Of a stretch of DNA of 64,000 nt, positions 51,392-59,588 are shown piece by piece. Both the position numbers and the translations under genes were made by a program. This stretch comes from Colidextribacter sp. OB.20 (GTDB lineage Bacteria; Bacillota; Clostridia; Oscillospirales; Oscillospiraceae), in contig NZ_QWKG01000015.1 of assembly GCF_009911595.1 (NCBI RefSeq), positions 1 through 64,000 on the forward strand, read 5' to 3'. The notes under the pieces are model-generated. The model was not told the DNA's origin. It made no database searches and saw nothing but the letters and a program-made list of their open reading frames with translations. Numbering within the stretch: the first letter of the stretch is position 1; each line of letters starts with the position of its first letter.

Positions 51392-51601
51392 ATGGAACAG
51401 AGCAAGATCAACCGCATCAACGAGCTGGCCCGGAGGTCCAGGGGGGCGGAGGGCCTCACCCCGGAGGAAAAGGCGGAGCAGGCCGCCCTGCGCCAGGAGT
51501 ATCTGGCCGCCGTTCGGTCCAGCCTCACCGCCCAGCTGGACAGCACCGTGATCCAGTATCCCGACGGCGCCCGGAAAAAGCTCAAAAAGAAAAAACCTTA
51601 A
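51392..51601 (+). CDS. DUF896 (YnzC-like) protein
   Basis: 69 residues. KINRINELARRSRGAEGLTP and EEKAEQAALRQEYLAAVR are the DUF896 signature; the C-terminus is a Lys-rich tail. The family is small, helical and tied to the SOS operon in B. subtilis, with no clear function. AGAGAGG precedes ATG 51392. Confidence 0.9.
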   Translation: MEQSKINRINELARRSRGAEGLTPEEKAEQAALRQEYLAAVRSSLTAQLDSTVIQYPDGARKKLKKKKP

Positions 51602-51613
51602 TGGGATTTTAAT

Positions 51614-51642
51614 TTGACAAGCCAGGGATTTTCTGACATAAT
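51614..51642 (+). promoter_or_regulatory. promoter of degV-family gene
   Basis: TTGACA (51614-51619), 17 bp, CATAAT (51637-51642). Confidence 0.75.
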
Positions 51643-51702
51643 AGCGGTGCTTTCCAGAATATTTCCGGGCGCGCCGCCCTGTCAAAAAAGGAGGTCCCCC
51701 CT

Positions 51703-52566
51703 ATGGCCCGCATCAAATTTACCACCGACTCCGCCGCCGACGTCCCGCCCGCCCTGCGGGAGGAACTGGACATTCAGGTGCTCCCCTTCCCTATCGCCAT
51801 GGGGGATCGGGAGCTGGCCGACGGCTTCGACTTTACTCCCGAGGAGTTTTACGACATGCTCCTGGCGGCCCCCCAGATTCCCACCCACGCTGCCCTCAAT
51901 CCCTATATATTTACCGAGGCCTTCGAGGCGGCCTATGAGGCGGGGTATACCGACCTGATCCACACCTCCATCAACTCCAAGGGCTCCGCCACCTGCTCCA
52001 ACGCCTTCCAGGCCCGGGGAGACTTCTACCGGGACCACCCGGAGGCGGAGGGTGCCTTTCACATCCACATCATCGACGCCCTGAACTATACCATGGGCTA
52101 CGGCTGGGCGGTGGTCCAGGGGGCCGGAATGGCCCGGGAGGGCGCGGAGCCCCGGGAGATTGTGGACTGCATTCAGGACTGGGTTGACCATGTGCGGGTG
52201 ATCTTCGCCCCTCTGGACCTGCGCTTTGCCAAAAAGTCGGGCCGGGTGTCCGCTGCGGCCGCCTTTATGGGGGAGGCCCTGGGACTGAAGCCTGTGATGA
52301 CCTTTACCGACGGCGAGTCCAAAATTCTGGCCAAGGTGCGGGGAGAGAGGGCCGTCATCGCCAAGCTGACCGAGCTGTGCAGGACAGAGCGCAGGCCGGG
52401 CACCCCCTACCTGATGATCCAGGGCAATAACGCCGGGCAGAGCGAAAAGATGCTGGAGGCCTGCCGCCAGACGCTGGGGGAGGAGCCCGCCCTCAGCTAC
52501 CGCATCGGCGGCGTCATCGCTATCAACGCCGGCCCCAACCTGATCGGGGTCATTTATCGGGTATAA
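51703..52566 (+). CDS. DegV-family fatty-acid-binding protein
   Basis: 287 residues, usual length. FTTDSAAD at the start, HTSINSKGSATCSNA in the lipid-binding cleft and FAKKSGRVSAAAAFMGEAL are family marks. DegV/FakB proteins present fatty acids to the kinase FakA; no fakA is nearby. AAAGGAGG precedes the ATG. Confidence 0.93.
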   Translation: MARIKFTTDSAADVPPALREELDIQVLPFPIAMGDRELADGFDFTPEEFYDMLLAAPQIPTHAALNPYIFTEAFEAAYEAGYTDLIHTSINSKGSATCSNAFQARGDFYRDHPEAEGAFHIHIIDALNYTMGYGWAVVQGAGMAREGAEPREIVDCIQDWVDHVRVIFAPLDLRFAKKSGRVSAAAAFMGEALGLKPVMTFTDGESKILAKVRGERAVIAKLTELCRTERRPGTPYLMIQGNNAGQSEKMLEACRQTLGEEPALSYRIGGVIAINAGPNLIGVIYRV

Positions 52567-52573
52567 GTGAAGC

Positions 52574-52607
52574 GCTCAGCCGTTTTCCGCGGCTGAGCTG
52601 TTTTTTT
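52574..52607 (+). terminator. rho-independent terminator
   Basis: GCTCAGCC (52574-52581) pairs with GGCTGAGC (52591-52598), then TG and T7. Confidence 0.88.
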
Positions 52608-52642
52608 ACAGATTATTCATCTCTTTTGTGGTATGCTGATAG

Positions 52643-52805
52643 GTAGGGGCGGATATTATCCGCCCGCAGACGATTGAGCATGTGCGCAAGGCGCGGCTGC
52701 CGGGTGCGCCGCTCCTTCCTGTGAGAAACGGCGGGCCGGGTCGTCCCGCCCTACAGCCCTCAGCCGGCCTGGCCTGAAAAAACGGGCGGACAATGTCCGC
52801 CCCTA
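52643..52805. repeat. composite palindromic repeats (families B, A, B)
   Basis: GTAGGGGCGGATATTATCCG, then a family A-like right arm ending GTCGTCCCGCCCTAC (52754), then GGGCGGACAATGTCCGCCCC to 52805. It fills the gap between the degV-like and AI-2E-like genes. Confidence 0.75.
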
Positions 52806-52831
52806 CATACCCAATGAAGGAGGTTCCCTCC

Positions 52832-53986
52832 ATGACAAACAAACAGCTCACCTGGCCTCAGCGGGGGCAGCTGTGGCTCCGGCTGGGCCTGCGTCTGATC
52901 CTGGCGGCGCTGGCGGTCTGGCTGCTGGCCCGGTTCGGAGGTTGGGCGCTGGGTCTGATGGCCCCCTTCCTCTTCGCTCTGGCCGCCGCCGCCCTGCTCA
53001 ACCCCCTGGTGAAGCGGCTCCAGCGGGCCCTGGGGTGGAACCGGCACGCGCTGTCCGCCCTGATCCTGATTCTCCTCTTCGGCCTGGCGGGGGGCGGTCT
53101 GGCGCTGCTGGTTTACGCCGCCGCGGGGCAGCTGATGTCCCTGGTACAGAACTGGAGCGGCGTGCTGGACAGCCTCCAGTCCGCCATGGACCAGCTGGAG
53201 ACGCTCTTCGCCCGCCTGCTCACCCTGGTGCCCCCGCAGGTCACAAAAATTGTGGAGGACACCGGGGATGAGCTGTTTCAATGGCTGTATGACGCGGTGC
53301 CCGCCGTTCTGGCGGACTGGGGCATGGAGGCGGGGGAGAGAGCTATGGGCCTGCCCTCCTTCCTGGTGGCCCTGGTCATCTTCGTCATGGCTACCTTTCT
53401 CATGACCGCCGACTACCCCTACCTGCGCAGCCGGGCCGTCCAGCACCTGGACGAGGGGGTCCTCCATTTTCTGGGACAGCTGCGCGCCACCGCCCTGGGG
53501 GCCTTCGGGGGCTATCTCAAGGCGGAGTTCCTGCTGTCAGTGGGGGTGTTCTTCATCCTCCTGGCCGGCTTCTTCCTCACCGGACAGCCCTACGGCCTGC
53601 TGCTGGCTCTGGGTCTGGCGGTGATGGACTTCATCCCCATCATCGGGGCGGGGACCGTTATGGTCCCGTGGGCTTTTGTGGCCCTGTTCACCGGAGACCT
53701 CCCTGCCGCCGTGGAGCTGATGGTCATCTGGGGGGTGATCGCCCTGTTCCGCCGGGTGATGGAGCCCAAGTTCGTGGGGGACCAGACCGGGCTGTCCCCC
53801 CTGCTGTCTCTGGTGTCTATCTATGTGGGCATGAAGCTGGCGGGAGTGCTGGGCATGGTCCTGGGGCCGGTGGTGGTGCTGGTGATCCTCAATCTGGCGG
53901 GCATGGGGATGTTCCGGGGGCTCACCCTGGACCTGGCCGCCGCCGCCCGGGATATCGCCGCGATTCTCAGCGGGAGACCGGAGTAA
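52832..53986 (+). CDS. AI-2E family transporter
   Basis: 384 residues with about seven to eight membrane helices. The family signature near the C-terminal half is present: GLPSFLVALVIFVMATFLMTAD, then LDFIPIIG-type (here MDFIPIIGAGTVMVPWAF) and QTGLSPLLSLVSIYVGMKL. Members export small molecules or exchange ions; AI-2 itself is unlikely to be implied. AAGGAGG precedes ATG 52832. Confidence 0.92.
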   Translation: MTNKQLTWPQRGQLWLRLGLRLILAALAVWLLARFGGWALGLMAPFLFALAAAALLNPLVKRLQRALGWNRHALSALILILLFGLAGGGLALLVYAAAGQLMSLVQNWSGVLDSLQSAMDQLETLFARLLTLVPPQVTKIVEDTGDELFQWLYDAVPAVLADWGMEAGERAMGLPSFLVALVIFVMATFLMTADYPYLRSRAVQHLDEGVLHFLGQLRATALGAFGGYLKAEFLLSVGVFFILLAGFFLTGQPYGLLLALGLAVMDFIPIIGAGTVMVPWAFVALFTGDLPAAVELMVIWGVIALFRRVMEPKFVGDQTGLSPLLSLVSIYVGMKLAGVLGMVLGPVVVLVILNLAGMGMFRGLTLDLAAAARDIAAILSGRPE

Positions 53987-53993
53987 AAAGCAA

Positions 53994-54020
53994 AGGCAGA
54001 CACAGCTTCTGTGTCTGCCT
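53994..54020. terminator. bidirectional hairpin terminator
   Basis: AGGCAGACAC (53994-54003) pairs with GTGTCTGCCT (54011-54020), between convergent genes; it overlaps the last codon of the GPR-like gene. Confidence 0.8.
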
Positions 54021-54813
54021 ACATTATTTCCGCTATTTCGCGCAGCTCCGCCAAACCCAGCTCCGGATACAGAGTCCGCAATATCCCGTTTGAAATCACA
54101 TGCACGGCGCACTTAATATCCGCGGTAACATTTGTGTCGGCAAAGCATACGCCCTCTTTGTCAACCCTGATATGCAGCATATTTACAGTTTTTGGGGGAA
54201 TACTCAGAAACAGGGGCGCGTTGACCGTCACAACAGGAAGGCCAAGCTCTTCCTCGGTCAATAATTTGCCGCTGCCAATCAGCTTCAGGCCTCCGGTTGA
54301 CAGACTGATCAGCGATGACACATCCTCAAGGGAGGTCGTGACGCTCACATTGATGAAAAGCACACAGGCCGCGCCGACTGTCTGCGCTATTCCGGATATA
54401 AGCTTATCTGTGTCAATGTTGGTTTGAGCGTTCGTCCCGGGAGCTATGAGCGATACGGTTTTAAACATACCTGAGGCACCCGCCTCGGAAAGCAGATATG
54501 CCGGGATATGCCGGAGCACCTGCGGCCCCAGAGAGCCAAAGAAATCGTCGGCGTTCCCGATTCCGACAACCAGAAGGTTCTGTCCCCGGAAGGGCTCTAA
54601 AAAACGGGTGAGGCACTCCGCGAAGCATTCAATCGCCGAGTCACGGTCCTTTAGCTTTCCCAGCCTTCCTGTGTCGATTGAGACATACTGCCCCATTGGA
54701 GAATTCAAATGCCGCGCCATTGCCAGGGTTGTAATGTTGGTAAAAGATACCTCCAGGCCGTGAATGGTCTCCTGATGACACTCCAGTCCATCATAATGTC
54801 TATTTGTTCCCAA
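54019..54813 (-). CDS. GPR (spore protease)-like protein, probably inactive
   Basis: 264 residues, shorter than Gpr (about 320-370). The Gpr core is recognisable: VVGIGNADDFFGSLGP, SLIAPGTNAQTNIDTDKLI and FINVSVTTSLEDV, then LISLSTGGLKLIGSGK. Gpr cuts small acid-soluble spore proteins on germination. Aligned to the usual VTPDALGP and IDALAARS, the two aspartates held to be catalytic become Gly and Asn here. The start is TTG 54813, with GGGAGGT 7-8 nt upstream. The gene is clearly lower in GC than its neighbours. Confidence 0.7.
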   Translation of the reverse strand: MGTNRHYDGLECHQETIHGLEVSFTNITTLAMARHLNSPMGQYVSIDTGRLGKLKDRDSAIECFAECLTRFLEPFRGQNLLVVGIGNADDFFGSLGPQVLRHIPAYLLSEAGASGMFKTVSLIAPGTNAQTNIDTDKLISGIAQTVGAACVLFINVSVTTSLEDVSSLISLSTGGLKLIGSGKLLTEEELGLPVVTVNAPLFLSIPPKTVNMLHIRVDKEGVCFADTNVTADIKCAVHVISNGILRTLYPELGLAELREIAEIM

Positions 54814-54844
54814 GTTCAGTACCTCCCTGTATAATTTTGGATTA

Positions 54845-54892
54845 AAGCTAGTAGCTTTATATATTATACACCCGATGAATGCTTGTTGTCAA
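54845..54892 (-). promoter_or_regulatory. promoter of GPR-like gene with dyad
   Basis: Leftward TTGACA (54892-54887), 18 bp, TATAAT (54868-54863). Just downstream is the palindrome AAAGCTA-C-TAGCTTT (54859-54845), placed where the transcript starts; a candidate operator for the divergent XRE regulator. Confidence 0.65.
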
Positions 54893-54933
54893 TGCCGCCT
54901 TTACATAAACTAATGTTATAAGGTGGTGTTCCT

Positions 54934-55287
54934 GTGAAAGAAAAGAAGCAGCTAAATATAGAAATCGGAGCTCATATCCAGGCTGCTCGGGAAGCGGCGG
55001 GACTAACGCAGGAACGGTTTGCTGAATTATTGCCAATGGCTCCTCAAAATGTTTCTGCGGTCGAACGTGGAGCGGTTGGAATTTCTCTTAAAACGCTGGT
55101 GCGCATTTGCGAAGTACTTTCCGTCTCCGGTGACACCCTTCTCTTCGGAAGAACAGAGGAAAACGACGCGGACTGGATTGCTGCCCGGCTGAAACGGCTC
55201 CCGCCGTTAAAATTCAAGATCGCCTGCGATATGATTAACACGATGTTTGAGGCGCTGGCGTCTACAGCGGAAGATTTAGAAAGATAA
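54934..55287 (+). CDS. XRE-family transcriptional regulator
   Basis: 117 residues. Helix-turn-helix about 10-65 (AAGLTQERFAELLPMAPQNVSAVERG, read as two helices), followed by a short helical C-terminal part. The start is GTG 54934, with AAGGTGG 7 nt upstream. Together with the divergent GPR-like gene it forms a lower-GC island; co-regulation is likely. Confidence 0.9.
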   Translation: MKEKKQLNIEIGAHIQAAREAAGLTQERFAELLPMAPQNVSAVERGAVGISLKTLVRICEVLSVSGDTLLFGRTEENDADWIAARLKRLPPLKFKIACDMINTMFEALASTAEDLER

Positions 55288-55314
55288 AAGGGCTTCCCGT
55301 CAGGGAAGTCCTTT
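55288..55314 (+). terminator. terminator of XRE gene
   Basis: AAGGGCTTCCC-GTCA-GGGAAGTCCTTT directly after the stop. Confidence 0.8.
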
Positions 55315-55459
55315 CCTGTTCACAAAATCCCCAAATTTCACCTGCAAAGTTTAAAAAGATATTTGTTTTTCTTCATGCTTTTTTCATATTTCGGCGTTAT
55401 GATAGCCGTAGTTCAAGGGAACACCTAATTCTATCCCGTTTCAAAAGGAGCGTTTGATT

Positions 55460-56824
55460 ATGGACGAGTTCAACTTCTATAACAGCGAGAATGACGGCTA
55501 CCGGGGCGGCCTTGGCAGCTATGAGGACCCGGAGCCCATCATCCCCGGCACCCCCTTCCAGACCGGGATGCGGCCCCCAGTGAAGAAAAAGCGGGGGGCG
55601 GCCAGGGTGATTGCACTGGTGCTGGCCTGCACCATCGCCGGAGGCGGCGCGGGGGTGGGCGGCGCCTACCTCTATAACCGGATGGCGGCTCCCCAGAACA
55701 CCACCGTCATCCAGGAGGAGGACCGGCCCCAGGTCCGGACGGTGGTGAACACCAACAACGGCCAGCCCATGACCCCGGAGCAGCTCTACGCCGCCAACCT
55801 GGCCTCCTGCGTGGGCATCACAGTGAACACCACCCAGAACATCTGGGGCCAGACCACCACCTCCGCCGCCTCGGGCTCGGGCTTTGTTCTCAGCCGGGAC
55901 GGCTATATCGCCACCAACTACCACGTGATTGAGAGCGCCGTGAAGAACTCCGGCGTCACCATCCAGGTGTCCTTCGCCAATGGTGACAAGTACGACGCAA
56001 AGCTGGTGGGAGGCGAGAAGGACAACGACGTGGCCGTTTTGAAGATCGAGGCCTCCGGCCTGACCCCTGTCACTCTGGGCGACTCCTCCAAGCTGGTGGT
56101 GGGTGAGGCGGTTTACGCCATCGGCAACCCCTTGGGCGAGCTGACCTACTCCCTCACCGACGGGCTGGTGTCCGCCCTGGACCGGCTGATTACCACCGGG
56201 GAGAACGGGGACACCACCACCCTGAACGTGCTCCAGACCAACTGCGCCATCAACCCGGGCAACTCCGGCGGGCCCCTCTTTGACAGCTACGGCAATGTAA
56301 TCGGCATCACCACCGCCAAGTACACCCAATCCTCCTCCGGTGTCAACGCCGAGGGCTTGGGCTTCGCCCTGCCCATCAACGATGTGAAGGACATCCTGGC
56401 CGACCTCATCGAGCACGGCTATGTCACCGGCAAGCCCTACATGGGCATTCAGGTGTCCGACGTCTCCTCTGAGGCCCAGCGCTACGGCATCACCGCCGGC
56501 GCGGCGGTAGCTTATGTGGCCGAGGGCTCCTGCGCCCAGAAGGCCGGGCTCCAGGTCAACGACATCATCACCGCCATCGACGATACCGCCATCGACTCCT
56601 CCTCCGCCCTTACCGCCGCCCTGACCACCGGCTACAAGGCGGGGGACACCGCCAGCCTCACCGTCATCCGCAATCAGCAGGAGGTCAGGCTGACCATCAC
56701 CTTCGACGAGAAGAACGCCGAGACCGAGGCCAAAAACCCCCAGCAGCAACAGCAGCAGCCCTCCCAGGACAACAGCGGAAGCTACGGCGGCTATCAGTGG
56801 CCTTTCGGCATATTCCCGTGGTAA
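55460..56824 (+). CDS. HtrA/DegP-like membrane serine protease (second copy)
   Basis: 454 residues. An acidic cytoplasmic N-terminus (about 1-45), one membrane helix (about 48-70), a trypsin-like domain with His (TNYHVIES), Asp (DNDVAVLKI) and Ser (INPGNSGGPLFD), one PDZ domain (LQVNDIITAIDD) and a Gln/Asn/Ser-rich tail. ATG 55460 has AAGGAG 9 nt upstream; TTG 55454 is unlikely. It handles misfolded exported proteins. Weak 11-bp direct repeats (TTCATG, TTCATA) precede a TATGAT upstream. Confidence 0.95.
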   Translation: MDEFNFYNSENDGYRGGLGSYEDPEPIIPGTPFQTGMRPPVKKKRGAARVIALVLACTIAGGGAGVGGAYLYNRMAAPQNTTVIQEEDRPQVRTVVNTNNGQPMTPEQLYAANLASCVGITVNTTQNIWGQTTTSAASGSGFVLSRDGYIATNYHVIESAVKNSGVTIQVSFANGDKYDAKLVGGEKDNDVAVLKIEASGLTPVTLGDSSKLVVGEAVYAIGNPLGELTYSLTDGLVSALDRLITTGENGDTTTLNVLQTNCAINPGNSGGPLFDSYGNVIGITTAKYTQSSSGVNAEGLGFALPINDVKDILADLIEHGYVTGKPYMGIQVSDVSSEAQRYGITAGAAVAYVAEGSCAQKAGLQVNDIITAIDDTAIDSSSALTAALTTGYKAGDTASLTVIRNQQEVRLTITFDEKNAETEAKNPQQQQQQPSQDNSGSYGGYQWPFGIFPW

Positions 56825-56830
56825 ACATCC

Positions 56831-56858
56831 TTGACAAATTCTTTTGAGATGCTATAAT
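56831..56858 (+). promoter_or_regulatory. promoter of antitoxin RNA
   Basis: TTGACA (56831-56836), 16 bp, TATAAT (56853-56858), only 7 bp after the HtrA stop and with no reading frame behind it. Confidence 0.75.
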
Positions 56859-56864
56859 AAAAAA

Positions 56865-56955
56865 CAGAAGGGCGCTGTCGATAAGCGGCTAGCCCCCTGA
56901 GATGTTACGAAGAAGTAACCGCACAGTTGGAGCTGGGGCGGTTACTTCTTTTTAC
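56865..56955 (+). ncRNA. candidate antisense RNA (type I antitoxin)
   Basis: About 90 nt, ending in GAAGTAACCGC / GCGGTTACTTC plus T5 (stem about 56911-56949). It runs toward the small hydrophobic peptide gene and overlaps its last codons and its 3' untranslated part. That is the geometry of RatA/txpA and SR4/bsrG in B. subtilis. Confidence 0.65.
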
Positions 56956-57022
56956 CCTGAATAAACAGGCCGCAAATGCCAATGATGACAAGGCATAATT
57001 GCAATACCTCAGATGTACTCAC
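56942..57022 (-). CDS. small hydrophobic peptide, likely type I toxin
   Basis: 26 residues: MSTSEVLQLC, a hydrophobic core (LVIIGICGLFI) and a QGKKK tail. This is the plan of holin-like type I toxins (TxpA/BsrG class). The start is GTG 57022 with AAAGGGGGG 7 nt upstream. The TAA stop lies inside the stem of the convergent antitoxin terminator. Its own promoter is about 110 bp upstream, leaving a long structured 5' leader. Confidence 0.65.
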   Translation of the reverse strand: MSTSEVLQLCLVIIGICGLFIQGKKK

Positions 57023-57134
57023 CGGGCAGCCCCCCTTTCTAGAATCAGGGGGCAGAAGTGCCCCCTGTCGGGGGACTAACCACCTACCGTTATGACAGCG
57101 CACCTTCTGTCCCGTCCGGCTGACGGGCAAAGCT

Positions 57135-57162
57135 ATTATATCACAGCGCCAGTTTTTGTCAA
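57135..57162 (-). promoter_or_regulatory. promoter of toxin mRNA
   Basis: Leftward TTGACA (57162-57157), 16 bp, TATAAT (57140-57135), a perfect pair of hexamers. The leader that follows (about 57128-57023) is GC-rich and foldable, e.g. GTCCCCCGACAGGGGGCAC. Confidence 0.75.
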
Positions 57163-57170
57163 ACACCGCA

Positions 57171-57201
57171 GCCCGGAGAACCGCTGTTCTCCGGGCTTTT
57201 T
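57171..57201 (+). terminator. rho-independent terminator
   Basis: GCCCGGAGAAC (57171-57181) pairs with GTTCTCCGGGC (57186-57196), then T5. It reads rightward, though no rightward gene ends here; it may catch read-through before the helicase promoter. Confidence 0.75.
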
Positions 57202-57211
57202 CATAAAACCG

Positions 57212-57239
57212 TAGACAATCCCGAAAAAACAGGTATAAT
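57212..57239 (+). promoter_or_regulatory. promoter of DEAD-box helicase gene
   Basis: TAGACA (57212-57217), 16 bp, TATAAT (57234-57239). The predicted start of transcription (about 57246) excludes the ATG at 57245 as start codon. Confidence 0.7.
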
Positions 57240-57274
57240 ATAAAATGACAGATTATATAGAGAGGGATACGACT

Positions 57275-58456
57275 ATGGAGATAAACGGACAAACTGTCAG
57301 CGGAACCGGCCGCTATGACGAGATGGGCCTGTCAGCCGAGCTGATGCGGGCGATTGAGAAGAAGGGCTATGTGGAGGCCACCCCCATTCAGGTGGGCGCC
57401 ATCCCCTATTTTATGGACTGGAAGGACGTCATTGCCAAGGCCCCCACTGGGACGGGCAAGACCTTCGCCTTCGGCATCCCCATGGTGGAGCATACCGACC
57501 CCGCCTCCACCGACGTCACCGGCCTGGTGCTGGCCCCCACCCGGGAGCTGGCCATCCAGATTCAGGACGAGCTGCGGGACCTGTGCGCCTTCAGGGAGGG
57601 GGTCCGGGTGGTCTGCCTCTACGGCGGCCAGCCCATCGGAGGGCAGATCAACCAGCTGAAAAAGAGGCCCCAGATCGTGGTGGCCACCCCCGGGCGGCTG
57701 ATGGACCACATGAAGCGGCGCACCGTCCGGCTGGACAAGGTGGAGACGGTGGTGCTGGACGAGGCCGACCGGATGCTGGACATGGGCTTCGTCCGGGACG
57801 TGACCCACATTTTGGACCAGATGCCCCACAAGCGCAATCTGGGCATGTTCTCCGCCACCATCTCCCGGGAGGTGCTGGACATCTCCTGGGTCTACCAGCG
57901 GGAGCCGGTGGAGATTACCGTCCAGGCTGACCAGGAGAACCGGCCTGACATTGCCCAGTACCGCCTGGACGCGGACCGGGGGGAGAAGGCGGACATTATG
58001 GCCCGGCTGCTGGAGATGGGGGACTATGAGCGGGTGATCGCCTTCTGCAACACCAAGAACATGACTGACCGGCTGGCCGGGCTGCTGGAGATGCGGGGCA
58101 TCTCCTGCGAGGCCATCCACGGGGACATCACCCAGTCCCTCCGGGAAAAGACCCTGCAAAAGTTCCGGGAGGGGAAGCTTCGGGTGCTGGCCGCCACCGA
58201 CGTGGCCGCCCGGGGGCTGGACATTGACGACGTGGACGCGGTGTTCAACTACGACGTCCCCGACGAGAACGAGTACTACATCCACCGCATCGGCCGCACG
58301 GGGAGAGCCCGCCGCCACGGCGTCGCCTTCTCTCTGGTGGCCTCCATCTCAGAGGGTCTGCGGCTGGACGACATCGTCAAATCCACCGGCAGTCAGATCC
58401 GGACAGTCTACTTCAACGAAAAGGGCGACCTGGTGGCCGCTGCAGAGAACAAATGA
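57275..58456 (+). CDS. DEAD-box RNA helicase
   Basis: 393 residues, just the two RecA domains. Motif I APTGTGKT, Ia PTRELA, Ib TPGRL, II DEAD (VLDEADRMLDMG), III SAT, V ARGLDID and VI HRIGRTGR are all present. There is no C-terminal RNA-binding extension, so it resembles short RhlE/CsdA-like enzymes. ATG 57275 has GAGAGGG upstream. It overlaps the next gene by 4 bp. Confidence 0.95.
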   Translation: MEINGQTVSGTGRYDEMGLSAELMRAIEKKGYVEATPIQVGAIPYFMDWKDVIAKAPTGTGKTFAFGIPMVEHTDPASTDVTGLVLAPTRELAIQIQDELRDLCAFREGVRVVCLYGGQPIGGQINQLKKRPQIVVATPGRLMDHMKRRTVRLDKVETVVLDEADRMLDMGFVRDVTHILDQMPHKRNLGMFSATISREVLDISWVYQREPVEITVQADQENRPDIAQYRLDADRGEKADIMARLLEMGDYERVIAFCNTKNMTDRLAGLLEMRGISCEAIHGDITQSLREKTLQKFREGKLRVLAATDVAARGLDIDDVDAVFNYDVPDENEYYIHRIGRTGRARRHGVAFSLVASISEGLRLDDIVKSTGSQIRTVYFNEKGDLVAAAENK

Positions 58457-59028
58457 GCAAAAAACGGTCTCACTTCTGGCTGGATTTCTTTGCCTGCTTT
58501 TTGATTCCCGCCTACACGCTTCTCTTCGCCGGGAGCACAACCTGGTTCGGCACCAATTTCTCGGTCATCGCCGTCACCGGGGCGGACCACTACCGGGGCT
58601 TTGTCTACTGGGGGATTCTGTCGGGGAGCTACTTCTTTGTCATGCTCAGCCGGCTGGCCTTCACCCTCCCCGCCCGGTGGCAGCGGGGGCTGACTCGGCT
58701 GCTGGCGGTGTGTGCCGGCCTCTCGCTGGCCTACGCCGTGGCTATCCCCTACCTGCCCGCCTACTTCCCCAAATACGCCGCCCTCCACGTGGCCCTGGCC
58801 GCCGGAGCCTGTGTGCTGCTGATGGTGAATCTGCAGTTTATCATCCTGGTCCACCGCCGCCGGGATCGGGCCCGCTGGGCCGGCCCCATGAGGTTCTGCG
58901 GGTTTATAGTGATCGGCTGCGCTGTGCTGTTCCTGATTCCTATGATGGTGTCCACCGCCCTGGAGGTGTTCTTCACCATCTCCGCCGCCCTGCTGGCCCG
59001 GAGGATATGGCTGCTGACCGAATTTTAA
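58453..59028 (+). CDS. hypothetical six-helix membrane protein
   Basis: 191 residues with about six hydrophobic segments and short loops, a basic start (MSKKRSHFW) and a conserved-looking HRRRDRARW loop. I do not recognise the family. It is coupled to the helicase (ATGA overlap), but a functional link is not obvious. Confidence 0.75.
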   Translation: MSKKRSHFWLDFFACFLIPAYTLLFAGSTTWFGTNFSVIAVTGADHYRGFVYWGILSGSYFFVMLSRLAFTLPARWQRGLTRLLAVCAGLSLAYAVAIPYLPAYFPKYAALHVALAAGACVLLMVNLQFIILVHRRRDRARWAGPMRFCGFIVIGCAVLFLIPMMVSTALEVFFTISAALLARRIWLLTEF

Positions 59029-59125
59029 TCATTCTTTCATCTTTTTCCTATGGCATTTTCAATCCTTTCCGCGTATGATGATTAACAGAAAGATGCCTCA
59101 AATATATTGAAAAGGAGCGGTTATT

Positions 59126-59335
59126 ATGGGAAGCAAAAAGCTGTATCGCACGGAGGCCCCCTTCAAGATGATTGCCGGCGTGTGCGGCGGCATTGCAGAG
59201 TATTTCGACATCGATCCCACCCTGGTGCGTGTGGGCTGGGTGATTGCCGCCTTCTGCGGAACCTTCGGCTTCTGGGCCTATGTGATCTGCGCCCTCATCA
59301 TGCCCAAGAAGAGCGACATCTACCCGGGATATTGA
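59126..59335 (+). CDS. PspC-domain protein
   Basis: 69 residues. KKLYRTEAPFKMIAGVCGGI, AEYFDIDPTLVRVGWV and a C-terminal hydrophobic stretch (FGFWAYVICALIMP) define a single PspC domain. In Firmicutes such proteins join envelope-stress responses. AAAGGAG precedes the ATG. Confidence 0.93.
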   Translation: MGSKKLYRTEAPFKMIAGVCGGIAEYFDIDPTLVRVGWVIAAFCGTFGFWAYVICALIMPKKSDIYPGY

Positions 59336-59371
59336 GGGCCCGGACTGACTGAAATCCTGCAAAGTGACCAA

Positions 59372-59405
59372 AAACAGCCGTCTCCTTTTGTGGAAACGGC
59401 TGTTT
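59372..59405 (+). terminator. terminator of pspC-like gene
   Basis: AAACAGCCGTCTCC pairs with GGAAACGGCTGTTT (one bulge), then CTCTT. Confidence 0.75.
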
Positions 59406-59467
59406 CTCTTGTCCGGCCTCCGGCTGCTACAATGATTTCATTGTGGCGGCCCCCACAAAAGATGTTC

Positions 59468-59495
59468 TTTACATCAAGAGGCTTTGTGCTATAAT
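59468..59495 (+). promoter_or_regulatory. promoter of gdhA
   Basis: TTTACA (59468-59473), 16 bp, TATAAT (59490-59495), leaving a leader of about 85 nt. Confidence 0.75.
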
Positions 59496-59588
59496 ACACA
59501 TATCAAAGCAAAAGCGGAGGCCGTTCCCCTTGAAATGAAGGGTTTCCGTCAAAAAATAAGCAATTATTATTTAGGAGGAAATGCCGCT

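Noticed and set aside
55319-55410. Regulator box upstream of the second HtrA
   Set aside because: TTCACA and TTCACC occur but 18 bp apart, and TTCATG-N5-TTCATA is AT-rich with a different distance to TATGAT. Too weak to include as a site of the same regulon.
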